Of a stretch of DNA of 49,931 bases, positions 35,432-44,824 are shown piece by piece. The DNA comes from an uncultured Gammaproteobacteria bacterium. Its GTDB lineage: Bacteria; Pseudomonadota; Gammaproteobacteria; CAKMZV01. The stretch lies in assembly GCA_929200535.1 (NCBI GenBank), contig CAKMZV010000016.1, positions 1-49,931 of the forward strand, given 5' to 3'. The position numbers were made by a program, and so were the translations under genes. Each line of letters starts with the position of its first letter. The first letter of the stretch is position 1. The notes under the pieces are model-generated. The model was not told the origin of the DNA. It searched no databases and saw only the letters and a program-made list of their open reading frames with translations.

Positions 35432-35730
35432 GTCCAACAATGACCATTGGATTGACATTCTTAAAGAGTATATTTTATTAAACTTTTTAGCAGGAAAGTC
35501 AAAATATTTTAAATTTCTGATACAATGTTATCTATTATTATACATTTACGCTTAAACAAAATGGGTTGAGCTATTACAGGTTTAGTATAAACAATTTTTG
35601 TTAATTTAAGAAAATTGTTTGTATTTTTGAGTGTTATCCGAAAGGGTGATGTTTTTAGTTAAAATTTTCCTATTTAGTGGGTTAATTTTAGAATTATTTC
35701 TAACTTTTATATTAATTAAAGGAGAGGTAT
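35432..35730 (+). promoter_or_regulatory. promoter region of proX
   Basis: 299-base gap without a credible gene. TTGACA at 35453-35458 is a consensus -35 with a poor -10 about 17 bases on (TTATTA). TACAAT at 35521-35526 is a good -10 with a weak -35. Either could start the proXVW transcript. A strong AAGGAGAGG site lies just before the proX ATG. No terminator is seen after the preceding gene. Confidence 0.4.
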
Positions 35731-36684
35731 ATGAAGTTTTTATCAAGAAAATTATTTGTTACGTTATTAGGAGCGTTCTTTTTAAGCGCAAGCCATTTGG
35801 CACTTGCAAAGGACTCTAAAGAACCAATTGTTATACCTACACATAATTGGTCTAGCCAAATTGTGATGGCGTATGTTATTGGTGGTATTTTTGAAAGCAT
35901 GGGAAATCGTGTTGATTATAAGTCAGCTGACTCACAAGCAGTTTATGAGTCTGTTCGTACTGGAGACATTACACTTTCTCACGAAGTATGGCAATCAGCA
36001 TTTGGTAAATCATTCTATAATGCGATGGAAAAAGGCGGATTAATTGACGTCGGTAATCACGAAGCCTTAACCTTGGAAGATCTTGGTGTTCCTAAGCATG
36101 TGATTGATGCTAACCTTTGCCCAGGATTACCTGATTGGGAAGCGTTAAAACAACAAAAATGTGTTGATGCATTCAAAACAGCAGATTCTGGCAATAAAGG
36201 TCGTATTCTTGAAGGCCCTCAAACATGGCATGGTGATTTGATTCCTAATCGTATCAAAGCATTAGGTCTTGCTGATAAGTATGTTGTTAAATTTGCGGGT
36301 AGTGCAGATGCTTTATGGGCAGAATTAGCTTCAGCTAAAAAAGATGGTCGTGGTATCCTTATGTTTAACTGGACGCCAAACTTTACGGATGCTGATGGTT
36401 TCTCCTTCATCAAATTCCCTCCATATTACGATGGTTGCCGTATTGCTGATGGTGGTGATGAAGCTTGTGGTTCTCCTGATGGTTGGTTGAAAAAAGCTGC
36501 ATACTATAAAATGCCAAGAAAATGGCCAGCAGCTTATACAACTTTCTCTAAGCTATCTTTTAACACAACTCAAATTGGTCAAATGGCTGCTCTTGTAGAC
36601 ATTGATAAAATGAGTCACAAAGATGCTGCTAAAAAATGGTTAGCAGACAATAAAAAAGTATGGCAACCATGGACTAAGAAATAA
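35731..36684 (+). CDS. proX: glycine betaine/proline-type ABC transporter substrate-binding protein
   Basis: 317 residues. Signal peptide about residues 1-26, cut after LALA. The mature part is an OpuAC/ProX domain: IVIPTHNWSSQIVMAYVIGGIFESMG near 32, SHEVWQSAFG near 85, LEGPQTWHGDLIPNRIKALGL near 163, and ILMFNWTPNFTDADGFSFIKFPPY near 209 with the aromatic residues used for quaternary-amine binding. Pairs of Cys (near 122/135 and 230/240) could form disulfides in the periplasm. The ligand could be betaine, choline, carnitine or a similar compound. Confidence 0.85.
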   Translation: MKFLSRKLFVTLLGAFFLSASHLALAKDSKEPIVIPTHNWSSQIVMAYVIGGIFESMGNRVDYKSADSQAVYESVRTGDITLSHEVWQSAFGKSFYNAMEKGGLIDVGNHEALTLEDLGVPKHVIDANLCPGLPDWEALKQQKCVDAFKTADSGNKGRILEGPQTWHGDLIPNRIKALGLADKYVVKFAGSADALWAELASAKKDGRGILMFNWTPNFTDADGFSFIKFPPYYDGCRIADGGDEACGSPDGWLKKAAYYKMPRKWPAAYTTFSKLSFNTTQIGQMAALVDIDKMSHKDAAKKWLADNKKVWQPWTKK

Positions 36685-36711
36685 TTTTTTTTCTTAGTTT
36701 ATATGCTTTAT

Positions 36712-36744
36712 AACCCTCGTATCTAAATTTTTAGTGCGAGGGTT
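36712..36744 (+). terminator. stem-loop after proX
   Basis: AACCCTCG (36712-36719) pairs perfectly with CGAGGGTT (36737-36744), followed by a T-rich stretch TGTTGTTTT. It probably attenuates transcription so that the binding protein is made in excess of ProV and ProW. Confidence 0.75.
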
Positions 36745-36893
36745 TGTTGTTTTACCAAATAGCCAATAATAAAATGGACAAAACAAAAGTACTTCATAAT
36801 AGTAGTTTTATTTTGTGTATTTTGAACCCTCTTTAACGTTTTAATTTATTATCTCAACGTTAAGTATTTATAATCGAATTAGTTTTCAATACA

Positions 36894-37964
36894 ATGTCTA
36901 ACGAAAATCAACCTGTTATCAAGTGCGAAGCTGTTTATAAGATTTTTGGTGATGAGGCAAAAAAAATTATTGATGCACAGAGCTCAGATGTTGTTAACAT
37001 TGAAGAGCTCAACCAAGCGGGATGCATTGTAGGTGTAAATAATGCTAGCTTTGAAGTTCATAAAGGCGAGATGCTGGTTGTGATGGGTTTATCAGGGTCT
37101 GGTAAATCCACATTACTTAGGTGTATTTCTCGCTTAACTGATGTCACTTGTGGCAAAGTGCTAATTGATGGCGAGGACCTTCTTGCTATGAATGAAAAGG
37201 AGTTGATTGAATTGAGGCGCAGTAAGATGGGAATGGTTTTCCAAAGCTTTGCCTTACTTCCTCATAAGACTGTATTAGAAAACATCGCCTTTCCATTGCA
37301 GGTAAAAGGAGTCAATATTCAAGATAGCATTAAGCGTGCCCAAGAAATGATTGAATTAGTTAGTCTGCAAGGACGTGAACACAGTTTCCCAAGGCAACTT
37401 TCTGGTGGACAGCAACAACGCGTTGGTATCGCAAGATCGCTTGCCGTTGAGCCAGATATATGGTTTCTTGATGAGCCATTTTCAGCATTGGATCCGCTTA
37501 TTAGAAAGGAAATGCAGGATGAATTTTTGCGTATTCAAGCTGTCCTTAAAAAGACCATTTTATTCGTAACGCACGATTTTGACGAAGCATTAAGATTAGC
37601 AGATCGTATTGCCATTATGAAAGAAGGGGTGATTGAACAACTCGATACTCCTGCCAATATTGTTTTAAACCCAGCGACCCCTTATGTGCGCAAATTCACT
37701 CAAGAAGTACCACGTGAAAAAGTGCTTAGGGTTGAATCAGTTATGGAGGAAGTTGGCAAATTAAAAGCAAGTGAATTGAGTACATTAAGAGTTTCTAAAG
37801 ATGCCATTATTGAGACAATAGCCGAAGCTGTATTGAGTGAGTCTAAACCTGTTCCAGTAATTGATGATACGGATAAAATGATAGGTATTCTTAATTGCTC
37901 AACCATTATTCATATGCTTTTTGGTGATAAAAGTGCTGAAAACACACTATCAAAAACTTCCTAA
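36894..37964 (+). CDS. proV: glycine betaine/proline-type ABC transporter ATPase
   Basis: 356 residues. Walker A GLSGSGKST near residue 65, Q-loop MVFQSFALLPHKTVLENIAF near 112, signature LSGGQQQRVGIARSLA near 165, Walker B WFLDEPFSALDPL near 192, and the H-loop FVTHDFDEALRLADR. A C-terminal CBS-like segment with VSKDAIIETIAEAVL and PVPVIDDTDKMIGIL may sense ionic strength as in OpuA/ProV. It is six bases from proW. Confidence 0.92.
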   Translation: MSNENQPVIKCEAVYKIFGDEAKKIIDAQSSDVVNIEELNQAGCIVGVNNASFEVHKGEMLVVMGLSGSGKSTLLRCISRLTDVTCGKVLIDGEDLLAMNEKELIELRRSKMGMVFQSFALLPHKTVLENIAFPLQVKGVNIQDSIKRAQEMIELVSLQGREHSFPRQLSGGQQQRVGIARSLAVEPDIWFLDEPFSALDPLIRKEMQDEFLRIQAVLKKTILFVTHDFDEALRLADRIAIMKEGVIEQLDTPANIVLNPATPYVRKFTQEVPREKVLRVESVMEEVGKLKASELSTLRVSKDAIIETIAEAVLSESKPVPVIDDTDKMIGILNCSTIIHMLFGDKSAENTLSKTS

Positions 37965-37970
37965 GAAACA

Positions 37971-40058
37971 ATGCAAATTAAAACTATCACAGAAAATACC
38001 AAGTTAGTTCAGGTTATTGGATTGTTTATTGTTTTTTTTGCACTTTATGTTCTCATAGAGCCTTCTGCCGATAATATTCTTTGGCGTATTCCTGAAATAT
38101 CGTTTGGTGAGGGATCTTTTTCTTTTTGGGCTGTACCAGCGATTATCAATGACTCGATAGATTATATGATGTTTGAATGGATGCCCGTTCAAATTTATGA
38201 TTCTGAAATTGAAGATTATGATACCTCTACCTTATTAAAAGAAGTAACACGAGGTTTTTCAGGCTTCATTGAATTTTTGATTAATCTTATTCGTGAACTT
38301 ATTCTTGGTGGAGTTAAGACGATTGTTGCTTTCACTAGTTGGGATTTTATTAGTGACAATGAGTGGGCTAATTGGCCTGCACTACCTTGGACAGTAGTTT
38401 TAGCAGGGGCATTTATTATAGGCTATGCCCTTGGAGGGAAAGGTTTAGCTTTCTTTGCAGGCATTTCAACCGCCTACACTGCCATATTTGGGCAATGGGA
38501 GCCAGCGATGGAAACCCTTTCTTTTGTTCTTATTGCAGCACCTCTATCATTTATTTTTGGACTGGTACTGGGGATTCTTGCTTATAAAAACCGTACGATT
38601 GAGATTTTATTAAACCCATTGTTAAATGTTGCTCAAACGATGCCGCATTTTTCTTATTTAGTGCCTATTGTTGTGTTATTTGGTATTGGCGATCAGGCTG
38701 GTGCAATTGCGACCATTATTTTTGCTACTCCTCCTATGGTTCGCTTAACCTTATTAGGGTTAAAGAAAATATCCCCTGAGATTGTTGAGGCTGGAATGAT
38801 GAGTGGTTGTACTAATCGCCAATTGCTTTTTAAGGTGCTAATTCCAAGTGCAAGACGTGATATTTTAATTGGCGTTAATCAGGTTATTATGCAGTGTTTA
38901 GCGATGGCAGTTATTGCGTCTTTTATTGGGGCCAAAGGATTGGGTTTTAATTTATTAGTTGCCTTGAATCAGCTTAGGATTGGGCAAGCATTAGAATTGG
39001 GTATCTCTATTGTACTAATAGCTGTTGTTCTTGATAAATTATCTTTGGCTTGGGCAAACAAACAAGTTGATTACTTTGCTGATTTAACCTTTTGGCAAAA
39101 ACATAGATATGGATTGATGTTTTTAGTAAGCCTTGTTGTTGGCTCATTTTTTGCTTATATCGGGACATTAATTTTTAATGATATTAACTATTTATACCTA
39201 ATTCCACATAGTAAAGGAATAACAACAGCACCTGTATGGCAAGCTGGAATTGATTGGGTGGTAGAGAACTGGTATCATTCTTTACAAACCTTTAATCATT
39301 TTATGATTAAAGATATCCTAATTCCAATGAAAGAGGCATATCTTGGTATGCCGGTCGTTGCTACCTTTACGTTAATGATGGGGATTGGCTACATTATTGG
39401 AGGGATTCGTTCGGCTTTAGTCGTTGGTGGGTTTTTATTATTTATTTCACTCACAGAATGGTGGGATAGAGCGTTGATTACCGCTTATATGACCACCTTT
39501 GGAGTTATTATCTCAACTATCATTGGGGCAACTGTTGGTATCCTCTGTGCACAAAATGCTAAGGCAAGTCGATTCATTTTAATTGTTTGCGATACTTTCC
39601 AAACATTTCCCTCTTTTATTTACCTTATTCCAGTTATTATGCTTTTTGGGGTAACAGATACTTCGGTACTTTTGGCAGTCATTGTTTATGCAACTATTCC
39701 GGCAACTCGTTATACTGTTGAGGGATTACGCAATGTGCCAGTTGCTTTGCAAGAAGCTGGTTCAATGTCAGGAGTCAATCGTTGGCAACGACTCACCAAG
39801 ATAGAAATCCCTTTAGCCTTTCCACATATTATGCTGGGAGTCAATCAAACAGTTATGTTTTCTTTGGTAATGGTGATTTTTGGAGCATTTATTGGTACTG
39901 ATGATTTAGGGCAACTTATTCTCAAAGCTCTATCTGATGAAAAAGGTATTGGTAACGGTTTGATTTTAGGATTTTGTGTTGCTTTTATAGGTTTAGCAGT
40001 GGACCACTTAATCAGTAAATGGTCACATGATCGTAAGCAAGCTTTAGGAATTAATTAA
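37971..40058 (+). CDS. proW: glycine betaine/proline-type ABC permease with two fused permease domains
   Basis: 695 residues, about twice a normal ProW. Two MetI-type permease domains each carry the cytoplasmic EAA loop: EAGMMSGCTNRQLLFKVLIP near residue 280 and EAGSMSGVNRWQRLTKIEIP near 600. They are joined by a linker with extra membrane helices and a loop near 400-470. The fused form would replace the usual homodimer. The operon order proX-proV-proW and the short proV-proW gap support one transporter. Confidence 0.88.
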   Translation: MQIKTITENTKLVQVIGLFIVFFALYVLIEPSADNILWRIPEISFGEGSFSFWAVPAIINDSIDYMMFEWMPVQIYDSEIEDYDTSTLLKEVTRGFSGFIEFLINLIRELILGGVKTIVAFTSWDFISDNEWANWPALPWTVVLAGAFIIGYALGGKGLAFFAGISTAYTAIFGQWEPAMETLSFVLIAAPLSFIFGLVLGILAYKNRTIEILLNPLLNVAQTMPHFSYLVPIVVLFGIGDQAGAIATIIFATPPMVRLTLLGLKKISPEIVEAGMMSGCTNRQLLFKVLIPSARRDILIGVNQVIMQCLAMAVIASFIGAKGLGFNLLVALNQLRIGQALELGISIVLIAVVLDKLSLAWANKQVDYFADLTFWQKHRYGLMFLVSLVVGSFFAYIGTLIFNDINYLYLIPHSKGITTAPVWQAGIDWVVENWYHSLQTFNHFMIKDILIPMKEAYLGMPVVATFTLMMGIGYIIGGIRSALVVGGFLLFISLTEWWDRALITAYMTTFGVIISTIIGATVGILCAQNAKASRFILIVCDTFQTFPSFIYLIPVIMLFGVTDTSVLLAVIVYATIPATRYTVEGLRNVPVALQEAGSMSGVNRWQRLTKIEIPLAFPHIMLGVNQTVMFSLVMVIFGAFIGTDDLGQLILKALSDEKGIGNGLILGFCVAFIGLAVDHLISKWSHDRKQALGIN

Positions 40059-40114
40059 CACTTTCTTCGCTTTATTTTTGCCTAAAAAATCTCTTTTGGG
40101 TAAGTAATTTTCCC

Positions 40115-41263
40115 TTATAGATTGAGTTGTTTAATCCACTTAGTGGCCAACTCATCCCATGAATTAATGTTGTAATTCATCGTGTCTTTTTTCTTATCGT
40201 AATTTCCAGCGTTGTCCAATGCTTTTTGGATACTTTCTGAATCACTCGGAGTGTAGTAAAAGGTGTTTTTCCGTTCCGTTTTTAAAAAATCTGGAGCAAT
40301 AATAGCTAATCCAAAGTAAGTGTATTGTATCATTTTGAGAGTGTCAGTAAAAAATTCAGCACCTACGGAGTATTTAAGAGGCTGCAAGCCAACGTTAGCG
40401 TGTTTTAGATATGGGATAGTTTTTTCAAAAGGTATTTCTCCATAATGGGTAACATTATCTCCTGGTATTTTTTCTAATGGTCCTATGATATGAAACTGCC
40501 ACTCAGGTTTTAACTTGACTGCTGTGCACAGAAAATCATAATCGACATATCCAATTCCTACAAAAACTGCATTGATAACACTTCTCGTAGCATAAGGAGA
40601 AGTTATTGGTGAATCAAATAATTGTCGATTAACACAATGATAATCTAATTGCAACGCACAAGTTGGTTCTAATTCCCTAATCCGTGCAAAAAGTACCGAA
40701 GAAGGCACGCTAACCAAATCAAAAATTTTTAAGTTTTGCTGCTCATATTTTTTTGTCGAAGGATGTACGCGGATTAGGCGCAAATCATCGGATATTCGGT
40801 AAATCAGTTTAGCTTTAGGGTTTATTTTGATAAAAGTGTCTAATAGCTCCAATGATGGTGAACTTTCAAACACAAAAGCATTTGCTTGTGCAATAAAATC
40901 ACGGCTTTTACCAAGGCGAGAATGTAGCAATGAACAAACAGGGGTAAGTAAGAAATTAATAATCGAGCCAAATAATTTGCCAATTTTTGACTTTCCAAAA
41001 GCTTTGCTAAAATCAACTTTATGCAATAAAGTGAAATGTATAAATGAAAATAATTTTGGTTTTTTCTCAATCAATTGTTGGCGTTCTCGCCAAACTGGAA
41101 AGCGAAAACGATTATCACGGTTTAAGACGGAGATAAAACTAATTGGGCTAGTGAAAAAAAGCACCTCCCATTGCTGTTTATGGAAAGCATCTGCCATCCA
41201 AAAAAAACCTGTTTTTCTATGTTGTTCCAAATAATGAGGAGTTATAAAAACAATTTTAGACAT
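40115..41263 (-). CDS. glycosyltransferase, GumK-like
   Basis: 382 residues. It begins KIVFITPHYLEQHRKTGFFWMADAF, like GumK-type glucuronosyltransferases, followed by LFFTSPISFISVLN. Near residue 155 comes YRISDDLRLIRVHP, and the GT-B C-terminal domain has NAVFVGIGYVDYDFL, FHIIGPLEK and PYLKHANVGLQPLKYS. The neighbour at 41976 makes a nucleotide-linked uronic acid, so a sugar-acid donor for surface polysaccharide is plausible. The acceptor is unknown. It stands alone on the minus strand with no polymerase or flippase gene nearby. Confidence 0.65.
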   Translation of the reverse strand: MSKIVFITPHYLEQHRKTGFFWMADAFHKQQWEVLFFTSPISFISVLNRDNRFRFPVWRERQQLIEKKPKLFSFIHFTLLHKVDFSKAFGKSKIGKLFGSIINFLLTPVCSLLHSRLGKSRDFIAQANAFVFESSPSLELLDTFIKINPKAKLIYRISDDLRLIRVHPSTKKYEQQNLKIFDLVSVPSSVLFARIRELEPTCALQLDYHCVNRQLFDSPITSPYATRSVINAVFVGIGYVDYDFLCTAVKLKPEWQFHIIGPLEKIPGDNVTHYGEIPFEKTIPYLKHANVGLQPLKYSVGAEFFTDTLKMIQYTYFGLAIIAPDFLKTERKNTFYYTPSDSESIQKALDNAGNYDKKKDTMNYNINSWDELATKWIKQLNL

Positions 41264-41423
41264 TGAGGTGAAGAGTTGAAATTCAGTTAAGGATACAGAT
41301 TATTTAGAGCATATGCAAAAAATATTTACAAACATAAAATCATTATTTTAATTTTAACATCAAAATTCCAAGTGGATAATCATCGCCAAAATTTGGACAT
41401 AGAAATAATTTCAACTATACAAT

Positions 41424-41582
41424 GAGACCTTTGCACAAAAGATATGACAAATGAAAAAGTAAAAAATTGCCCTGATTTTCGTTGTGAAACTTGCGAAGAC
41501 GGACGTATTGGCTGCGTTCCACGCCTCAATCAGAACAATTTTTTATCTTTTCCCTTTTGCCATACTTTTATGCAAAGGTCTC
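41424..41582. mobile_element. fold-back MITE-like element, copy E
   Basis: 159 bp, ends GAGACCTTTGCA and TGCAAAGGTCTC, flanked by a perfect 5-bp duplication ACAAT (41419-41423 and 41583-41587). Same core as copy A with scattered substitutions in both arms. It lies in the divergent gap between the glycosyltransferase and the sugar dehydrogenase. Confidence 0.85.
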
Positions 41583-41587
41583 ACAAT

Positions 41588-41975
41588 GTATTTGCTGAAA
41601 AGCACAGTCCAATAGTAATGAAACTAAACAATACACCAATTTATTTCATCAATTCCCAAACACAAGCCTTCTATTCCCAGAACCATCAACTTCACTCCTA
41701 TCAAAAGTATATTTTCATTCAAAAAACAAGCTATAATTGTGGTAGCGATATCCATTATATCATCGGCTCTACGTACAATTATTCTACTACTAACCTGCTC
41801 AAGTAAACAAATAAGTAACGTATAAAATTTGAATTCACGAAAAAATTTTTTATCGATGATAGCCCCAATAAAATATTGCTTTTTTCTATATTCTATAGAT
41901 AACCTCTAATAAAAGTTGTCAAGTTTATGCTTGATTCGAAACACATAATAACTCTAAAAAGCTAAAGTAAATAAT
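41588..41975. other. gene-free AT-rich gap before tviB
   Basis: No convincing gene here. A frame that enters from the fold-back element and stops at 41806 has no family features and no ribosome binding site. TTGTCA at 41915 is a possible -35, but no well-spaced -10 is seen. The tviB promoter must lie in this stretch. Confidence 0.4.
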
Positions 41976-43271
41976 ATGAATTTAAGCGAGGCTAAGATTG
42001 CAGTGGTGGGGTTGGGTTATGTTGGTCTTCCTCTTGCCGTTGAATTTGGAAAAATTCTCCCAGTGCTTGGTTTTGATATCAACAAACAAAGGATTATTGA
42101 ACTGAGGGGCGGAGAAGACGTTACGTTAGAAATCTCCACAGAAGAGCTTAAAGAAGCCTCGTTTCTATCTTTTAGCAATGATTCTTGTGATTTACAACAA
42201 TATAAAATTTTCATCATTACCGTTCCAACCCCTATTGATGAGGTAAATCGTCCCAACCTTGAACCCCTTAAAAAGGCAACAAAAATGGTTGCACAAGTAC
42301 TTAAATCAGAGGATATCGTCATTTATGAATCGACTGTTTACCCCGGGTGCACGGAAGAAGTTTGTGTCCCCATACTCGAAAAAAATTCTGGACTAACTTA
42401 TAATAAAGATTTTTTCTGCGGCTATAGTCCAGAAAGAATTAATCCAGGCGATAAAGTCAATACCATCACAAAAATCACAAAAATTACCAGTGGCTCAACA
42501 CCTGAAATAGGGCATTTAATAGACAATTTATATCAAAGTATCATTACCGCAGGAACCTACTTAGCAACAAGCATCAAAGTTGCCGAAGCTGCTAAAGTTA
42601 TCGAGAATACACAGCGAGATTTGAATATTGCCTTAGTCAATGAGCTTTCCGTTATTTTTGAACGATTAGATATAGATACTCTTGATGTCCTTAATGCGGC
42701 AGAAAGCAAATGGAATTTTTTACCTTTCAGACCTGGTATAGTAGGTGGGCATTGTATCGGAGTTGATCCTTATTATCTGACTCACAAAGCCGAGCAAGTA
42801 GGCTATCATCCTGAAATTATTCTTGCTGGTCGAAGGATAAATGATACAATGGCATTCTATTTGGTACAAAAATTTATCCAAAAAATGATAAAAAACAAGA
42901 TAAATGTTTCCAATAGCACAGTAGGAATTTTAGGAATTACTTTTAAAGAAAATTGCCCGGATATTCGAAATAGCAAAGTGATTGACATTATTTCAGAATT
43001 ACAAAAATGGAATGTGAAAACCATCGTATGTGATCCTTGGGCAGATCCTGAAGAGGTTCAAAAAAATCATAATATTGAACTTAGTGATATTGATAAGAAA
43101 AATCCAGTTGATTCACTGATTGTTGCCGTTGGGCATAAAGAATTTAGAGCCTATACCCCTGAACATCTAAAAACTCTCTGCAAAAACTCTGCACCTGTTA
43201 TAGCAGATGTTAAATCACTCTACAATAAATACCAACTGTCCAAACAAGGATTTGACGTTTTTCGTCTATAA
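41976..43271 (+). CDS. tviB: nucleotide-sugar dehydrogenase, TviB/WbpO-like (UDP-HexNAc 6-dehydrogenase)
   Basis: 431 residues. NAD-binding VVGLGYVGLPLAVEFGK near residue 10, VPTPIDEVNRPNLEPL near 80, ESTVYPGCTEEVCVPIL near 117, AEAAKVIENTQRDLNIALVNE near 203, catalytic Cys260 in GGHCIGVDPYYLT, and ITFKENCPDIRNSKVIDI near 324. The match to Vi-antigen TviB runs the whole length. It oxidises UDP-GlcNAc/UDP-GalNAc to the uronic acid for surface polysaccharide. TviC-type epimerase and the rest of such a locus are not present. Confidence 0.85.
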   Translation: MNLSEAKIAVVGLGYVGLPLAVEFGKILPVLGFDINKQRIIELRGGEDVTLEISTEELKEASFLSFSNDSCDLQQYKIFIITVPTPIDEVNRPNLEPLKKATKMVAQVLKSEDIVIYESTVYPGCTEEVCVPILEKNSGLTYNKDFFCGYSPERINPGDKVNTITKITKITSGSTPEIGHLIDNLYQSIITAGTYLATSIKVAEAAKVIENTQRDLNIALVNELSVIFERLDIDTLDVLNAAESKWNFLPFRPGIVGGHCIGVDPYYLTHKAEQVGYHPEIILAGRRINDTMAFYLVQKFIQKMIKNKINVSNSTVGILGITFKENCPDIRNSKVIDIISELQKWNVKTIVCDPWADPEEVQKNHNIELSDIDKKNPVDSLIVAVGHKEFRAYTPEHLKTLCKNSAPVIADVKSLYNKYQLSKQGFDVFRL

Positions 43272-43340
43272 CAATCCAAAAAAAGCGAATGAAAAAAACA
43301 TACAGGGAATAGGGTGTGAATGCTGAGGGAAAATTTTTTT

Positions 43341-43359
43341 GCATTTTGCAAACGGTCTC
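43341..43359. repeat. solo end of a second GAGACCG element family
   Basis: Read on the minus strand this is GAGACCGTTTGCAAAATGC, one base different from GAGACCGTTGCAAAATGC at 49453-49470. It resembles IS5-group ends but differs from the GAGACCTTTGCA fold-back family. It sits 27 bases before the aldehyde dehydrogenase start. Confidence 0.45.
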
Positions 43360-43386
43360 TTGATAAAATGACTTAATAACCAAAAA

Positions 43387-44802
43387 ATGATTAAATATCA
43401 ACAATTTTACATTAATGGTCAATGGGTTAATTCCATTAGTAATGAGACATTAGATGTCATTAATCCAGCAACAGAAAACGTTATTGCGAATATTGCTATT
43501 GGTTCAGAAGAAGATGTTGAAAATGCGGTCAAAGCAGCCAATAATGCATTTAATAGCTATTCTTTCTCTTCGCTTGAAGAGCGTATAGTGCTTTTACAGC
43601 GTATTGTTTCGACAATGAAAGAACGCTCTGATGATCTTGCAGATGCAATGACCAAAGAAATGGGTGCCCCTTATTTGTTTTCTCGTGAAGAACAGGTGGC
43701 TTCAGGCATAGATCATTGTGAGGTGATGATTGAAACGCTTAAGAATTTTAGTTTTACACAACAACGTGGAAATGCTCAAGTGCATCTTGAGCCGATAGGT
43801 GTCTGTGGCTTAATTACGCCTTGGAATTGGCCACTTAATCAAATTGCGTGTAAAGTTTTTCCAGCGTTGGCTGCTGGTTGTACAATGGTGTTAAAGCCCA
43901 GTGAAATTGCGCCATTAAGTGCATTAATTTTTGCTGAGATTATGGATGCGTCTGGTGTGCCAAAAGGGGTTTTTAACCTTATTAATGGTACAGGGGAGGG
44001 CGTAGGTAACGCACTTTCTACCCACAAGGATGTCCAAATGATGTCAATTACAGGCTCTACTCGTGCTGGTATTGCAGTGGCAAAAGCAAGTGCGGATACA
44101 GTTAAGCGGGTGCATCAAGAACTTGGGGGGAATTGTCCTAATCTTATTCTTAAAGATGCACCATTGTCTTCAGCAATTGAAAATGGTTTGCGTAGTGTTT
44201 TTTCCAATAGCGGACAAACTTGTGACTCACCCGCACGGATGTTAATTCCTGCTATTTTAATGGCACAAGCAATTGTCATTGCCAAAAATGTTTGTGCTCA
44301 AATTCGTGTTGGTGACCCTGAAGATAAACATACTGAAGTAGGTCCTTTGGTCAGTGCTGAGCACTTTACTAAGGTGCAAGCCTTAATACAATCTGCGATT
44401 GAAGAGGGCGCTACTGTGGTAGCTGGTGGTGCTGGTAAACCTGCACATTTATCTAAGGGTTATTTTTGTCAACCAACAGTGCTTGTGGCAAAACCTAATT
44501 CTGCCATTGTTAAACAGGAAATTTTTGGTCCCGTGGTTGTTATGGTTCCTTATGAAGATGAACACCAAGCGATTACGATGGCGAATGATACCGAATATGG
44601 GTTAGCTGGTTACGTGCAAAGTGCAGATCAACGCAATGCTCAAAAAATTGCAAAACAATTACGTTGTGGTACCGTACAAATCAACTACCCTGAGTATAAT
44701 AGCCGAGTGCCCTTTGGTGGGTATAAACAATCGGGGAATGGCAGGGAGTATGCCGATTTTGGATTGATGGATTTTTTAGAATATAAATCAATTATTGGGT
44801 AA
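43387..44802 (+). CDS. NAD(P)-dependent aldehyde dehydrogenase
   Basis: 471 residues. Complete ALDH superfamily pattern: ITPWNWPLNQIACKVFPALA near residue 140, KPSEIAPLSA, GTGEGVG and TGSTRAG of the cofactor site, general base Glu245 (HQELGG), catalytic Cys279 (GQTCDSPARM), and EIFGPVVVMVPY near 379. It ends PFGGYKQSGNGREYADFGL. The substrate is unclear. A role after amine oxidation (PuuC- or BetB-like) is possible given the amine island 3 kb away, but it is not in that operon. Confidence 0.88.
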   Translation: MIKYQQFYINGQWVNSISNETLDVINPATENVIANIAIGSEEDVENAVKAANNAFNSYSFSSLEERIVLLQRIVSTMKERSDDLADAMTKEMGAPYLFSREEQVASGIDHCEVMIETLKNFSFTQQRGNAQVHLEPIGVCGLITPWNWPLNQIACKVFPALAAGCTMVLKPSEIAPLSALIFAEIMDASGVPKGVFNLINGTGEGVGNALSTHKDVQMMSITGSTRAGIAVAKASADTVKRVHQELGGNCPNLILKDAPLSSAIENGLRSVFSNSGQTCDSPARMLIPAILMAQAIVIAKNVCAQIRVGDPEDKHTEVGPLVSAEHFTKVQALIQSAIEEGATVVAGGAGKPAHLSKGYFCQPTVLVAKPNSAIVKQEIFGPVVVMVPYEDEHQAITMANDTEYGLAGYVQSADQRNAQKIAKQLRCGTVQINYPEYNSRVPFGGYKQSGNGREYADFGLMDFLEYKSIIG

Positions 44803-44804
44803 TT

Positions 44805-44815
44805 GAGACCTTTTA
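44805..44815. repeat. solo left end of the fold-back element
   Basis: GAGACCTTTTA starts two bases after the aldehyde dehydrogenase stop codon. It matches the first nine bases of the fold-back left end; no right end follows. Weak on its own. Confidence 0.35.
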
Positions 44816-44824
44816 TAGGCTAAG

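Noticed and set aside
35631-35819. 62-residue ORF overlapping the proX start
   Set aside because: Out of frame with proX, overlaps its signal peptide, and has no support; the AAGGAGAGG site belongs to proX.
41444-41806. 120-residue ORF upstream of tviB
   Set aside because: It starts inside copy E and runs into AT-rich sequence with no domain, no ribosome binding site and odd composition.
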